From positions 1 through 37,579 of the forward strand of contig JAICUB010000053.1 of assembly GCA_025936045.1 (NCBI GenBank): DNA of 37,579 bases. The letters are read 5' to 3'. Source of the stretch: Polyangiaceae bacterium (lineage in GTDB: Bacteria > Myxococcota_A > Polyangia > Polyangiales > Polyangiaceae). Below, piece after piece: positions 8,520 through 15,869 of this stretch. The notes beneath the pieces are model-generated. The model ran no database searches, had not been told where the DNA came from, and saw only the letters and a program-made list of their open reading frames with translations. Both the position numbers and the translations under genes were made by a program. The stretch's first letter is position 1. The number at the start of each line of letters is the position of its first letter.

Positions 8520-9142
8520 GCGCAAACTCCGATGCCGTCGGCGTCGGTCGGACCGCAGACGTACCCGGACGGACAGCGCACCGTGCCGTCGAGCGGACAC
8601 ATTCGCAAGCAGCGGGCGCCGTGCGACGCGCCGATGACGCAGATGAAGCCGTCCGCGCAATCCGTCATGCCGTTGCCGCAGGGGTCGCCCTGTTGACCCG
8701 AGCCGGGCGTCACGCAGCGCAGGTTGAACACCTGCTGATCGCAGCCGTCCCCGTACGGATGGTCGATGTCCGGCTTGCAAGCGAGCCCCGACGGGCAGGT
8801 GCTCACCGCATCGAAGACGTTGCACTCGATCGTTGCGGCCGGCGCGGCCGCATCGGGACACCCCGGGTCCTCGTACGGCACGTCCGTCCCGTCTTTGCCC
8901 GCGCTGCCGCCTTTGCCCGCGCTCGCGCTCGCGCCCGTTCCGGCTCGACCCGCGAGCTGATTCGCGCCGCCGCCGCTCCCAGCGCGCCCGGCATGATTCG
9001 TCGTACCCGCCGCCTCGTCGTCATCACCTCGAACCGTCGAATGACCCGCGCACGACGCCGCGACGAGAGCCACGAGCGCGAGACCGAGGGCGAGCTCCGG
9101 CGGGCGACGCTGCCAGCTGAACGAGCGCTTCCCCGACCACAT
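8516..9142 (-). CDS. Small Cys-rich lipoprotein with Gly/Ala-rich linker
   Basis: This 208-aa protein is not assigned to a named family. A signal peptide with a good lipobox (VAASC) makes residue 31 the lipidated Cys. Residues 35-85 are a Gly/Ala/Ser-rich flexible linker with an Asp cluster (GDDDEA), and residues 90-208 contain about 14 Cys in CPSGLAC/CPSGYVC-like units, implying a disulfide-stabilised extracytoplasmic domain. Start ATG 9142 is chosen because the signal peptide begins there and a TTGCCG-N16-TATACC promoter ends eight bases upstream. The frame stays open to 9286 without signal-peptide logic. The stop overlaps the start of the MopE-like gene by four bases, so the two are co-transcribed, translationally coupled and probably exported together. 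Confidence 0.78.
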   Translation of the reverse strand: MWSGKRSFSWQRRPPELALGLALVALVAASCAGHSTVRGDDDEAAGTTNHAGRAGSGGGANQLAGRAGTGASASAGKGGSAGKDGTDVPYEDPGCPDAAAPAATIECNVFDAVSTCPSGLACKPDIDHPYGDGCDQQVFNLRCVTPGSGQQGDPCGNGMTDCADGFICVIGASHGARCLRMCPLDGTVRCPSGYVCGPTDADGIGVCA

Positions 9143-9150
9143 GGCCAAAA

Positions 9151-9178
9151 GGTATAGCGGACGCGCGTGCGCCGGCAA
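9151..9178 (-). promoter_or_regulatory. Promoter TTGCCG-N16-TATACC for the two Cys-rich lipoproteins
   Basis: On the minus strand, TTGCCG (9178-9173) and TATACC (9156-9151) are separated by 16 bases. The -10 ends eight bases before ATG 9142, so the leader would be about two bases. No Shine-Dalgarno sequence is present. Confidence 0.5.
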
Positions 9179-9245
9179 ACGCGCGCGACGAGGCCGCGCA
9201 ACCGATCCCACGACGCCCCTCGAAGTAGTGGTAGAAGGGCTCCCC

Positions 9246-9896
9246 ATGCGGGCGCTCTGGATTGCTGTTTCGCTTTCCGCGGCCACTTGTCAACGCGTGG
9301 CAGAGCCGGCGCCCGGACCGCCGGCGACGACCGCGCCCGCGCTGAAGAAAACGAGCAGCGCCGCACCCACGCCCCCGCCGAGCACGTCCGCGAGCGCGAG
9401 CCCGAACATGCAGACGGGGATCGCCGAAACCGGTCGCTGCATTCAGCCGCTCGTCGAACCGCCGCCGCCACGGGAAGAGCCGGCGAGCATCTGCCCGCAC
9501 GCTCCCGACGAAAAGCCGCTCGTGCTCAAGCACGGCAAGATCACGGTACCGGAAGCGAAGGGCGCGCCGACGATCGACGTCGAGGTCGCGGACACGCCCG
9601 AGACCGAGCAGCGCGGCCTCATGTACCGCACGAAGCTCGGCGCCGAGCAGGGGATGATCTTCGTCTGGCCGCACGAAAGCATCCGTACGTTTTGGATGCA
9701 CAACACCTGCCTGCCGCTCGACATGTTGTTCGTGGCCCTGGACGGCACCATCGTCGGGCTGCTCGAGCAGGTTCCCGTGCTGAACGACAAGGTGCGCGAG
9801 GTGGCCTGTCCCGCCGCCTACGTCCTCGAAGTGAACGCCGGCTGGTCGCGCCGTCACGGCGTGAAGCCGGGAATGAAACTCGACCTCAAGCTGTAA
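9246..9896 (+). CDS. DUF192 lipoprotein
   Basis: This 216-aa protein has a short signal peptide with lipobox SAATC (Cys15), a Pro/Ala/Ser-rich linker to about residue 65, and then a DUF192 domain (about 95-216). Family hallmarks are visible: the RGLMYR segment, GMIFVWP, the FWMHNTCLPLDMLFV core and the Gly-rich AYVLEVNAGW near the end. DUF192 proteins are small beta-barrel proteins of unknown biochemical function, often exported. ATG 9246 is preceded by GAAGGG and begins the signal peptide, so the longer open frame from 9141 is not used. It is divergent from the lipoprotein pair and 22 bases upstream of the cyclophilin gene, so probably in an operon with it. Confidence 0.88.
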   Translation: MRALWIAVSLSAATCQRVAEPAPGPPATTAPALKKTSSAAPTPPPSTSASASPNMQTGIAETGRCIQPLVEPPPPREEPASICPHAPDEKPLVLKHGKITVPEAKGAPTIDVEVADTPETEQRGLMYRTKLGAEQGMIFVWPHESIRTFWMHNTCLPLDMLFVALDGTIVGLLEQVPVLNDKVREVACPAAYVLEVNAGWSRRHGVKPGMKLDLKL

Positions 9897-9918
9897 GACC
9901 GCGCCTCAAGGAACTCTC

Positions 9919-10743
9919 ATGTCGCAGACTTCGCCTGGTTATTTCGCCGCACTTTTCGTCGCCGTCGTGTCGCCGCTCGCGTGCCAATCGTCACCCCCCG
10001 AGCCGCCGCCCGGTCCCGCCGACACGTCGACCGCGATGCCGAAGTCCGCGACGCCAGCGGCCGCTCCCAGGCCGACGCCCACGCCGACGCCCACGCCGGT
10101 TCCGCCGCCCGCGCCGTCCGCGAGCGGCGTGAAGCCCACCGCAGCCGTCCCCGCGAGCGCGGATGATCCGTTGAAGGGCGTGTTCACGCTCGAGGACGCG
10201 ACGAAAGGCTTGTCCGGCAAGGGCTCCCTCGTCGCCGACATCAAGACGGACTTGGGCACGCTCTCGTGCGAGCTTTTCGACGACAAGGCCCCGATCACCG
10301 TCGCGAACTTCGTCGGTCTCGCACGCGGCCTGCGCCCGTGGAAAGACCCGAGCGGCGCGTGGGTGAAAAAGCCGGGCTACGACGGCACCACCTTCCATCG
10401 CGTGATCAAGGGCTTCATGATCCAGGGCGGCGATCCGCTGGGGAGCGGCGCCGGCGAGCCCGGCTACGTGATCCCCGATGAAATTTGGGCGGGGGCGACG
10501 CACGATCACCGGGGCGAGCTCTGCATGGCCAATCGCGGGAAGAACACGAACGGCATGCAGTTCTTCATCACCGACGGCGGGCCGAAGCACCTCGACGGTG
10601 GCTACACCATCTTCGGTCAGTGCGGCCCCGACGACCTGATCGAGAAGCTCGCAAGCGTAGAAGTTCGAGGCGATCGCGCCGTCACGCCGACCAAGATCGA
10701 AAAAGTCACGATCCGCCGCGGCACGACCAAAGCCAAGAAGTAG
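9919..10743 (+). CDS. Cyclophilin-type peptidyl-prolyl isomerase lipoprotein
   Basis: It catalyses cis-trans isomerisation of prolyl bonds, here probably at the cell envelope. The 274-aa protein has a signal peptide with lipobox SPLAC (Cys22) and then a Pro/Thr-rich spacer that includes a PT dipeptide run. The cyclophilin domain spans about 95-270. The active-site segment FHRVIKGFMIQGGDP carries the catalytic Arg after FH, and NTNGMQFFIT and LDGGYTIFG are conserved core motifs. As in other bacterial envelope cyclophilins, the tryptophan that confers cyclosporin binding in eukaryotes is not evident. AAGGAA lies six bases before ATG. It follows the DUF192 gene closely, pairing two envelope lipoproteins. 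Confidence 0.93.
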   Translation: MSQTSPGYFAALFVAVVSPLACQSSPPEPPPGPADTSTAMPKSATPAAAPRPTPTPTPTPVPPPAPSASGVKPTAAVPASADDPLKGVFTLEDATKGLSGKGSLVADIKTDLGTLSCELFDDKAPITVANFVGLARGLRPWKDPSGAWVKKPGYDGTTFHRVIKGFMIQGGDPLGSGAGEPGYVIPDEIWAGATHDHRGELCMANRGKNTNGMQFFITDGGPKHLDGGYTIFGQCGPDDLIEKLASVEVRGDRAVTPTKIEKVTIRRGTTKAKK

Positions 10744-10829
10744 CGGCGCGCGCGCTCCCGTTTCGTCGCCACGCCCGGCGAGGCGCGATGCCTCTTGCTC
10801 CGCGAGTAGGCGGTCGCTAAGCACGAGTG

Positions 10830-10855
10830 GGTCTTCCAAGACCGTGAACTCGAAC
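10830..10855 (+). promoter_or_regulatory. Composite palindromic element, copy A (upstream of osmC)
   Basis: GGTCTTCCAAGACC (10830-10843) has perfect 6-bp arms around CC. It is followed after five bases by CTCGAAC (10849-10855). The same 14-mer, 5-base gap and CTCGAAC occur in the opposite orientation at 12745-12770. Copy A lies just upstream of the Shine-Dalgarno sequence of osmC, so it would be in the 5' leader or overlap the promoter. A 5-bp stem with loop TCCA is possible in RNA. A protein-binding site is the preferred reading. Confidence 0.55.
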
Positions 10856-10856
10856 T

Positions 10857-10862
10857 AGGAGG
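10857..10862 (+). promoter_or_regulatory. Strong Shine-Dalgarno AGGAGG for osmC
   Basis: AGGAGGAA with nine bases between AGGAGG and the ATG at 10872 is the best ribosome-binding site in the window. High translation is consistent with OsmC being an abundant peroxidase. Confidence 0.8.
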
Positions 10863-10871
10863 AATCGACAC

Positions 10872-11306
10872 ATGGCAATCCGCACCTCGACCGCACAATG
10901 GGAAGGCGACCTCAAGGCCGGCAAAGGCACGATGACGGTCGGCAAGGGTGCCTACACGGGCCCCTTCAGCTTCGCCTCACGTTTCGAAAACAGCCCGGGC
11001 ACGAACCCGGAAGAGCTGCTCGGCGCGGCCCACGCAGGTTGCTTTTCGATGGCTCTCTCGCACGGCCTCGCCTCGGCCGGCTCGACGCCGAAGAGCGTGC
11101 ACACCAAAGCCGACGTGCATTTCGGACAGGACCCGGCGGGCGGCTTCAAGATCTCGAAGGTCGAGCTCACGGTCGACGCCGAGGTCCCGGGCCTCGACAA
11201 GGCCAAGTTCGACAAGATCGTCGAGGAGACGAAAAACGGCTGCCCCATCAGCAAAGTGCTGAAGGGCGGAGCCGAAATCAGCGTCAACGCAACGCTGAAG
11301 TCGTAG
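10872..11306 (+). CDS. osmC: OsmC-family thiol peroxidase
   Basis: OsmC proteins reduce organic hydroperoxides with a pair of redox Cys. The 144-aa length is typical. Cys57 in GAAHAGCFSMAL is the peroxidatic Cys and Cys124 in NGCPISKVL is the resolving Cys. ENSPGTNPEELL at 40-51 is the conserved loop that supplies the catalytic Glu. The start motif MAIRTSTAQWEG matches the OsmC rather than the Ohr subfamily. It has its own strong ribosome-binding site and lies 128 bases after the cyclophilin gene, with the composite palindrome between them, so it is probably controlled separately. It is convergent with the following membrane protein gene, 25 bases away. Confidence 0.95.
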   Translation: MAIRTSTAQWEGDLKAGKGTMTVGKGAYTGPFSFASRFENSPGTNPEELLGAAHAGCFSMALSHGLASAGSTPKSVHTKADVHFGQDPAGGFKISKVELTVDAEVPGLDKAKFDKIVEETKNGCPISKVLKGGAEISVNATLKS

Positions 11307-11331
11307 CCCGAGCGTCGGCGAGACGTGCCGC

Positions 11332-12666
11332 TCAATCAGGCTCGTAGAGAACGCGCTGCGAGCCTTCGATCACGTAAACGCCGGCACCGGCGTCTCTGCC
11401 GAACGTGAGCGCTCCGAAAGCGTTGATGACGACGGCAAAGGTCGCCACCGCGCAGAAGAGCGCTCCGAAGCGGCGCCCGCCGACGAACAGCAACGCGAAG
11501 AGAAATACCGCGTAGTCGTTCGAAAAGCGGTAGCCGAACTGCAGCCAGCCGGTGTTCTGATAGAGCAGGGTCGGGAGCGCGACGGCCGCCGCCGTGAGAG
11601 CGAGCGCGAGATGCGGCGCTGCTTTCACCTTCGGCCAGAGCACCCACAGGTACATGGGCGTCGTCACCCAGAGCGCGAGCCCGTGACCGTCGATGCGAAA
11701 CGCGCGCCCGTACTCCCCGCCCGCCCCGAGCCACGGCAAGCTCGTCAGCATCACGCCGAGGTTCCGCGCGAGGTAGTGATAGCTGAAGAGGCCCCACTTC
11801 TCGATGCGCGCGTGCCAGGCGACCGTGAGGTAGCGATAGCCGACCTCGAAGGGATCGCCGAAGCGAGCGGCGTTGAGGATGAGGGTGATGGTGAGCACGG
11901 CGGCGATCGGCAACGTGAACCACGCGAGCCCGCGACCGACCCGCCCGCGCGAAAGCACGGGCAGCACGCTCTTCGCCGTCCAGGGACCCGAAAAATCGTC
12001 GGGCAACGCGCGCCGAGCAAGCTCGAGCACGAAGAGCGGCGCCGCGAACAGGAGTGGCGTCCGAGCGGCGCAGGCGAGCGCGAGTAAGAGCCCGGCGAGG
12101 AACGGCTGCTCCGCTTCGAGCGCAACCCAGAGGTAGAGCGCCGCGAGGCTCGTACCCACGACGTGCGCCGCGAACCAAACGCTGCCCTGCTCCGCGCTGA
12201 AGAAATAGACGCTGCCGAACGCGAAGAGCAACGCGACGAGGACGCTGTCACGCTCGCTCCGCGCAGCCCGGCCGCGTCCCCGCAGCTTCTCGAGCGCGAG
12301 AAAGAGCGCCGCGGGCGCGACGCCTGCGAGCATCAAAAAGAAACGCCCGTCCGCCACCGCTTCGGGCGCGCCCGCGAACGCGACCGCCGGCACCAACAAG
12401 AGCGCAGGCAACGGTGGAAACGGCACGAACCATCTCCCGCCGAACTCGCTGAAGTCGTTGTTACCCGCGTACGCGGGCGGCGGCCCCCCGAGATCGAGAC
12501 GTCCGTGGAGCCAAGCGGACGCCTGGAGCGCGTAATGGTTCCACGGCGTGTGCGCGGCGAGCGTCGCCGGCGCGGCGAACGCGAGGTAGACGGCCGTCGT
12601 CAGCGCGTAGATGCCGAAGGCGAGCAGGCGTCGCCGGCGGGCACCCTCGGCCGGCAGCCTCGGCAT
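11332..12666 (-). CDS. Polytopic membrane protein, GT-C (PMT-like) glycosyltransferase candidate
   Basis: This 444-aa protein has about 10-12 hydrophobic segments. The first periplasmic loop carries NNDFSEFGGRWFVPFPPLP. With the later NAARFGDPFEVGYR segment, it resembles uncharacterised bacterial relatives of dolichyl-phosphate-mannose protein mannosyltransferases (GT39/GT-C fold). I do not see the canonical paired acidic residues clearly, so transferase activity and substrate are inferred weakly. ATG 12666 is chosen because the first transmembrane helix begins about 13 residues later. The open frame upstream to 13071 runs antisense through yceD and lacks protein-like composition there. It shares its upstream region, including composite element copy B, with yceD. 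Confidence 0.8.
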   Translation of the reverse strand: MPRLPAEGARRRRLLAFGIYALTTAVYLAFAAPATLAAHTPWNHYALQASAWLHGRLDLGGPPPAYAGNNDFSEFGGRWFVPFPPLPALLLVPAVAFAGAPEAVADGRFFLMLAGVAPAALFLALEKLRGRGRAARSERDSVLVALLFAFGSVYFFSAEQGSVWFAAHVVGTSLAALYLWVALEAEQPFLAGLLLALACAARTPLLFAAPLFVLELARRALPDDFSGPWTAKSVLPVLSRGRVGRGLAWFTLPIAAVLTITLILNAARFGDPFEVGYRYLTVAWHARIEKWGLFSYHYLARNLGVMLTSLPWLGAGGEYGRAFRIDGHGLALWVTTPMYLWVLWPKVKAAPHLALALTAAAVALPTLLYQNTGWLQFGYRFSNDYAVFLFALLFVGGRRFGALFCAVATFAVVINAFGALTFGRDAGAGVYVIEGSQRVLYEPD

Positions 12667-12744
12667 GGCCTCGGACGGTACCCGACCGCGTGCGAGCTGG
12701 CGAACCCTCGGGAAGCCTTTGCTTACGCTCGCTTCGAGCGCTAG

Positions 12745-12770
12745 GTTCGAGGCCGAGGTCTTGGAAGACC
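12745..12770 (-). promoter_or_regulatory. Composite palindromic element, copy B (between the membrane protein gene and yceD)
   Basis: On the minus strand, GGTCTTCCAAGACC (12770-12757) is followed after five bases by CTCGAAC (12751-12745), identical in layout to copy A at 10830. It sits about 80 bases upstream of the membrane protein start and about 52 bases upstream of yceD. A partial TTCCAAGA also occurs at about 12798. It could control either divergent gene. Confidence 0.55.
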
Positions 12771-12822
12771 AGAACCGCGACGGATCCGGCTCTTTCCTTC
12801 CAAGATCGCCAAGGTAGCTAGC

Positions 12823-13467
12823 GTGGACAAGCCGAGCTTCGTCGTGCGGCTCGCCGATCTCGAGCGAGGCGCCAAAGAGGTCACCTTCACTTTGAGCGAA
12901 GGCTGGCTGCGCCACGCCCTGAGCGACGCCGACGTGACCCCTCTCGAGCCCGGCCAGGCCACGGTCGAGCTCTTGAAGAACGAGGAGCTCGTGATCGTTC
13001 GCGGGCGAGCCCACGTGAAGGTGACGGTTCCCTGCGTCGTCACACTCGACCCGGTCCCGCTCGACCTCCACCCAGAAATTTTTCTACAGCTCGCACGGGC
13101 GCCGGAGCCCCCGGGCCGCCACAAGAGCGCGGGCAAAGCGGAGCCGGCGGACAAGAAGAAGCCCGCTAACAAACCTGGCCCTGAACGCCCGAAAAAACGC
13201 GCTAAAGACGAGTCGGAGCTCACCCTCGAGGGACCGGACTACGACACCTTCCACGGCGAGGAGGTCGTCCTCGACGACTTTTTCCGCGAGTTCATTCTGC
13301 TCGAAATCCCTGCCTACCCCCGCCGTTCTGACTTGCCTTCGCCCGAAGAAAGCATAAGCTCCCGCCCCCTCGCCGACCCTGATGTGGAGGCGAAAACCCT
13401 CGACCCGCGCTTGGCTCCGCTTCTCGGACTCAAGCACCGGCTCAAGGGCTCGGTGAACAAGGAGTAG
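12823..13467 (+). CDS. yceD: YceD/DUF177 family protein with basic linker insertion
   Basis: DUF177 (YceD) proteins are encoded next to rpmF across bacteria and are linked to 23S rRNA accumulation; the molecular mechanism is not settled. The 214-aa protein shows the family core: RGRAHVKVTVPCVVTLDPVPL at 60-80 (the conserved C-x-R/T-L strand) and FFREFILLEIP in the second half. Residues about 97-130 are a Lys/Pro-rich insertion (ADKKKPANKPGPERPKKRAK) that makes the protein longer than the usual ~170 aa. The start GTG 12823 has AAGGT upstream. Three bases separate its stop from rpmF, so the two are co-transcribed. Confidence 0.88.
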   Translation: MDKPSFVVRLADLERGAKEVTFTLSEGWLRHALSDADVTPLEPGQATVELLKNEELVIVRGRAHVKVTVPCVVTLDPVPLDLHPEIFLQLARAPEPPGRHKSAGKAEPADKKKPANKPGPERPKKRAKDESELTLEGPDYDTFHGEEVVLDDFFREFILLEIPAYPRRSDLPSPEESISSRPLADPDVEAKTLDPRLAPLLGLKHRLKGSVNKE

Positions 13468-13470
13468 ACC

Positions 13471-13659
13471 GTGGCCGTACCGAAGCGACGCCTGAGCAGC
13501 AGCAAGCGCAACATGCGCCGCGCCAACCACGACAAGGTGACCGCACCCAGCATCGTCCCGTGCCCGAACTGCTCGGCGCCGATGGTGCCGCACCGGGTCT
13601 GCCCCTCCTGCGGCCACTACAAGGGTCGCGCCGTCCTCAAAACGAAGTCCTCCACCTGA
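13471..13659 (+). CDS. rpmF: 50S ribosomal protein bL32
   Basis: A 62-aa ribosomal protein of the large subunit. MAVPKRRLSSSKRNMRRANH is the canonical bL32 N-terminus. CPNC at 31-34 and CPSC at 44-47 form the zinc-binding version of the protein (C+ form). The start is GTG 13471 with AAGGAG upstream, overlapping the end of yceD. The yceD-rpmF-fab linkage is widely conserved and is thought to coordinate ribosome and lipid synthesis. Confidence 0.97.
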   Translation: MAVPKRRLSSSKRNMRRANHDKVTAPSIVPCPNCSAPMVPHRVCPSCGHYKGRAVLKTKSST

Positions 13660-13745
13660 GATCCGCCCTGAACGGACGGCTACCCTCGCTGGTTGAACCA
13701 TTTTTGGTGACGCCGGCCGAAGGACGATCGTAAAGGAACGAGGCC

Positions 13746-14741
13746 ATGGGTAGCGAGCGGCCCGGCAGCCAAATTCTTGGGACCGGCGCCTACGCCCCGG
13801 AGAAGGTTCTGACGAACCACGACCTCGCGCGGACGGTCGACACCTCCGACGAGTGGATCCGCGAGCGCACGGGTATCCGCGAACGGCGCATCGCGCGTGA
13901 CGACGAGACCGCGAGCGACATGGCGGTCGCCGCGGCCAAGCGCGCGCTCGAAGCGGCGGGCCTCACGGCGCGCGACCTCGACATGATCATCGTCGGCACG
14001 GTCACCGGGGATCTGCCGATGCCGGCATGCGCGGCGATCGTGCAGCACAAGCTCGGAGCCTCGAACATCCCGGCGTTCGACATCTCGGCGGCGTGCGCCG
14101 GGTTTCTCTACGGCCTCTCCATCAGCGACCAATTCATCCGCACGGGGGCGCACAAGCGCATCCTCGTCGTCGGAGTGGAGCTTTTGAGCCGCGTGCTCAA
14201 CTGGCAGGACCGCGTGACCTGCGTGCTCTTCGGCGACGGCGCCGGGGCCGCCGTGCTCGGGCCCGCCGCCGACGACGGCCGCGGCGTGCTCTCGACGCGC
14301 CTCTATACGGACTCGTCGCTCGTGGAATCGCTGTGCATCCCCGCGGGGGGCAGCCGCGAGCCGCTCACGGCCGAAGGCCTCGAGAAGCATCGCGACAAGG
14401 TCTTCATGGTCGGCTCCGACATCTTCAAGATCGCGGTGAAGAACCTGACGTCGGCGTCGCGCGCGGCGCTCGAAGACGGAAAGCTCACGGCCTCCGACGT
14501 AAAGTGGGTCGTGCCGCACCAGGCGAACCTGCGCATCATCGCGCAGGTGGCGATGCGGCTCGACATTCCGCTCACGCGCTTCGTGCTCAACATCGAACGC
14601 TACGGCAACACGTCGAGCGCCTCCATCCCGATCGCGCTCGACGAAGGCATCCGCGACGGCCGGATCCAAAAGGGCGATACCGTGCTCATGTGCGCGCTCG
14701 GCGCCGGCATCTCGTGGGGCAGCGCCCTCGTCAGAATCTGA
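13746..14741 (+). CDS. fabH: 3-oxoacyl-ACP synthase III (KAS III)
   Basis: It starts fatty-acid synthesis by condensing an acyl-CoA primer with malonyl-ACP. In myxobacteria branched primers such as isovaleryl-CoA are known, which fits the HMG-CoA lyase elsewhere in the window. The 331-aa enzyme has the Cys-His-Asn triad: Cys117 in SAACAGFLYG, His258 in VPHQANLRI and Asn288 in RYGNTSSAS. SDEWIRERTGI at 34-44 is the conserved CoA-binding region. AAGGA precedes ATG 13746. The gene directly follows rpmF (86 bases); plsX, which usually lies between them, is absent. Confidence 0.97.
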   Translation: MGSERPGSQILGTGAYAPEKVLTNHDLARTVDTSDEWIRERTGIRERRIARDDETASDMAVAAAKRALEAAGLTARDLDMIIVGTVTGDLPMPACAAIVQHKLGASNIPAFDISAACAGFLYGLSISDQFIRTGAHKRILVVGVELLSRVLNWQDRVTCVLFGDGAGAAVLGPAADDGRGVLSTRLYTDSSLVESLCIPAGGSREPLTAEGLEKHRDKVFMVGSDIFKIAVKNLTSASRAALEDGKLTASDVKWVVPHQANLRIIAQVAMRLDIPLTRFVLNIERYGNTSSASIPIALDEGIRDGRIQKGDTVLMCALGAGISWGSALVRI

Positions 14742-14802
14742 GCGCGCCGCGAGCGTCGAGGTCGCGCGACGTCGACGGCGGCCTTCTTACGAAAGAGACA
14801 CG

Positions 14803-15732
14803 ATGACTACGGCTTGGCTATTTCCGGGACAGGGCACGCAAGAAGTCGGCATGGGCAAGGCTTTGTGCGAGGCGTCTGCGGCGGCGCGCGCGTGCTTCGA
14901 AGCCGCGGATCGCGCGCTCGGTTTCGCGCTGACCAAGCTCTGTTTCGAGGGACCAGCGGAAGAGCTCACGCTGACGAAGAACGCTCAGCCGGCCATCCTC
15001 ACCGCGAGCATCGCGGCGCTCGCTGCCTGGCGCGAAGCCGTGCCCGGACTCGAAAATCCGAGCTTTGCGGCGGGCCATTCGCTCGGCGAGTACAGCGCGC
15101 TCGTCGCGGCCGGCGCGCTCGCGTTCGAGGACGCCGTGCGCGTGGTTCATCTCCGCGGACGCGCGATGCACGACGCCGTGCCCGAGGGCTTGGGCGCGAT
15201 GGCGGCGATCATGGGCGGCGAGCCCGAGCAGGTGAGCGCGCTCTGTGCCGAAGCCGCGGCCGGCGACGTGCTCGCGCCCGCGAACTTCAACTCGCCGGGT
15301 CAAATCGTCATCTCGGGCGGCGCTCGCGCCGTCGCTCGCGCCGTCGAGCTCGCCGGCTCGAAGAAGCTCAAGGCGATCCCGCTCAAGGTGAGCGCGCCGT
15401 TCCATTCGGGTCTGATGGCGCCGGCGGCGCGCGCCGTCGAAGCGGCGCTCGCCGAGCTGACGATTCGCCCGCTCGCGTTCCCCGTCGTGGCCAACGTCGA
15501 CGCAAAGCCCAACACGGAAGCCTCACGCGTGGCGGAGCTCTTGGTCCAGCAGGTCGACGGCCCGGTGCGCTGGCAGGAGTCGGTCGCCTTCATGGCCGGC
15601 GCCGGGGTCACCACGGCCTTCGAGGTTGGACCCGGCAAGGTCCTCGCCGGCTTGGTGAAGCGCATCGATAAGCGGATTTCCGTCGCGTCCCGTTTCGAGC
15701 CGGATTCGTTCGTGGCGCCCCAATCGGCCTAA
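14803..15732 (+). CDS. fabD: Malonyl-CoA:ACP transacylase
   Basis: It transfers malonyl groups from CoA to ACP to supply extender units. The 309-aa length is standard. FPGQGTQEVGMG at 7-18 is the N-terminal signature, Ser93 in GHSLGEYSAL is the nucleophile, and His201 in APFHSGLM is the catalytic base. The C-terminal half has the usual FEVGPGKVLAGL motif. A purine-rich GAAAGAGA precedes ATG. It lies 61 bases after fabH in the same direction and is probably co-transcribed. Confidence 0.97.
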   Translation: MTTAWLFPGQGTQEVGMGKALCEASAAARACFEAADRALGFALTKLCFEGPAEELTLTKNAQPAILTASIAALAAWREAVPGLENPSFAAGHSLGEYSALVAAGALAFEDAVRVVHLRGRAMHDAVPEGLGAMAAIMGGEPEQVSALCAEAAAGDVLAPANFNSPGQIVISGGARAVARAVELAGSKKLKAIPLKVSAPFHSGLMAPAARAVEAALAELTIRPLAFPVVANVDAKPNTEASRVAELLVQQVDGPVRWQESVAFMAGAGVTTAFEVGPGKVLAGLVKRIDKRISVASRFEPDSFVAPQSA

Positions 15733-15764
15733 AAGCTGGCTAAAATCCGCATTAAAGGCTCAAG

Positions 15765-15777
15765 GCGGGGCGCCCGC
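15765..15777 (+). terminator. Short GC hairpin followed by TTT after fabD
   Basis: GCGGG-GCG-CCCGC forms a 5-bp stem with a 3-base loop, followed by TTT, 32 bases beyond the fabD stop. It is a weak intrinsic terminator or attenuator candidate, dividing fabH-fabD from fabG-acpP-fabF. Confidence 0.3.
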
Positions 15778-15824
15778 TTTGCCGCACCGCGTAAAAAACC
15801 GGACACCCGTTCATCACAATCCGC

Positions 15825-15852
15825 TTTCAAGCAGCGGAGAGCGTGCTAAAGA
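15825..15852 (+). promoter_or_regulatory. Possible promoter TTTCAA-N16-TAAAGA upstream of fabG
   Basis: The sequence from 15733 to 15850 is noticeably more AT-rich than its surroundings. TTTCAA (15825) and TAAAGA (15847) are 16 bases apart, 17 bases before ATG 15870. Matches to the consensus are partial. Confidence 0.3.
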
Positions 15853-15869
15853 GGCCGCCGCTCGACACC

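Noticed and set aside
4815..8696. 1293-aa plus-strand open frame across purF, HMG-CoA lyase and the lipoprotein genes
   Set aside because: It lies in a different frame of, or antisense to, three well-supported genes. Its Arg/Ala/Pro-rich composition is that of a high-GC shadow frame.
10073..10106. Tandem repeat of CCGACGCCCACG units
   Set aside because: It encodes the Pro/Thr linker of the cyclophilin lipoprotein; short linker codon repeats are ordinary in such proteins.
13689..13706. TGGTTGAACCA followed by TTTTT as an intrinsic terminator between rpmF and fabH
   Set aside because: The stem is only 4 bp with a 3-base loop, too weak for termination. The T-run is short and the genes belong to one block.
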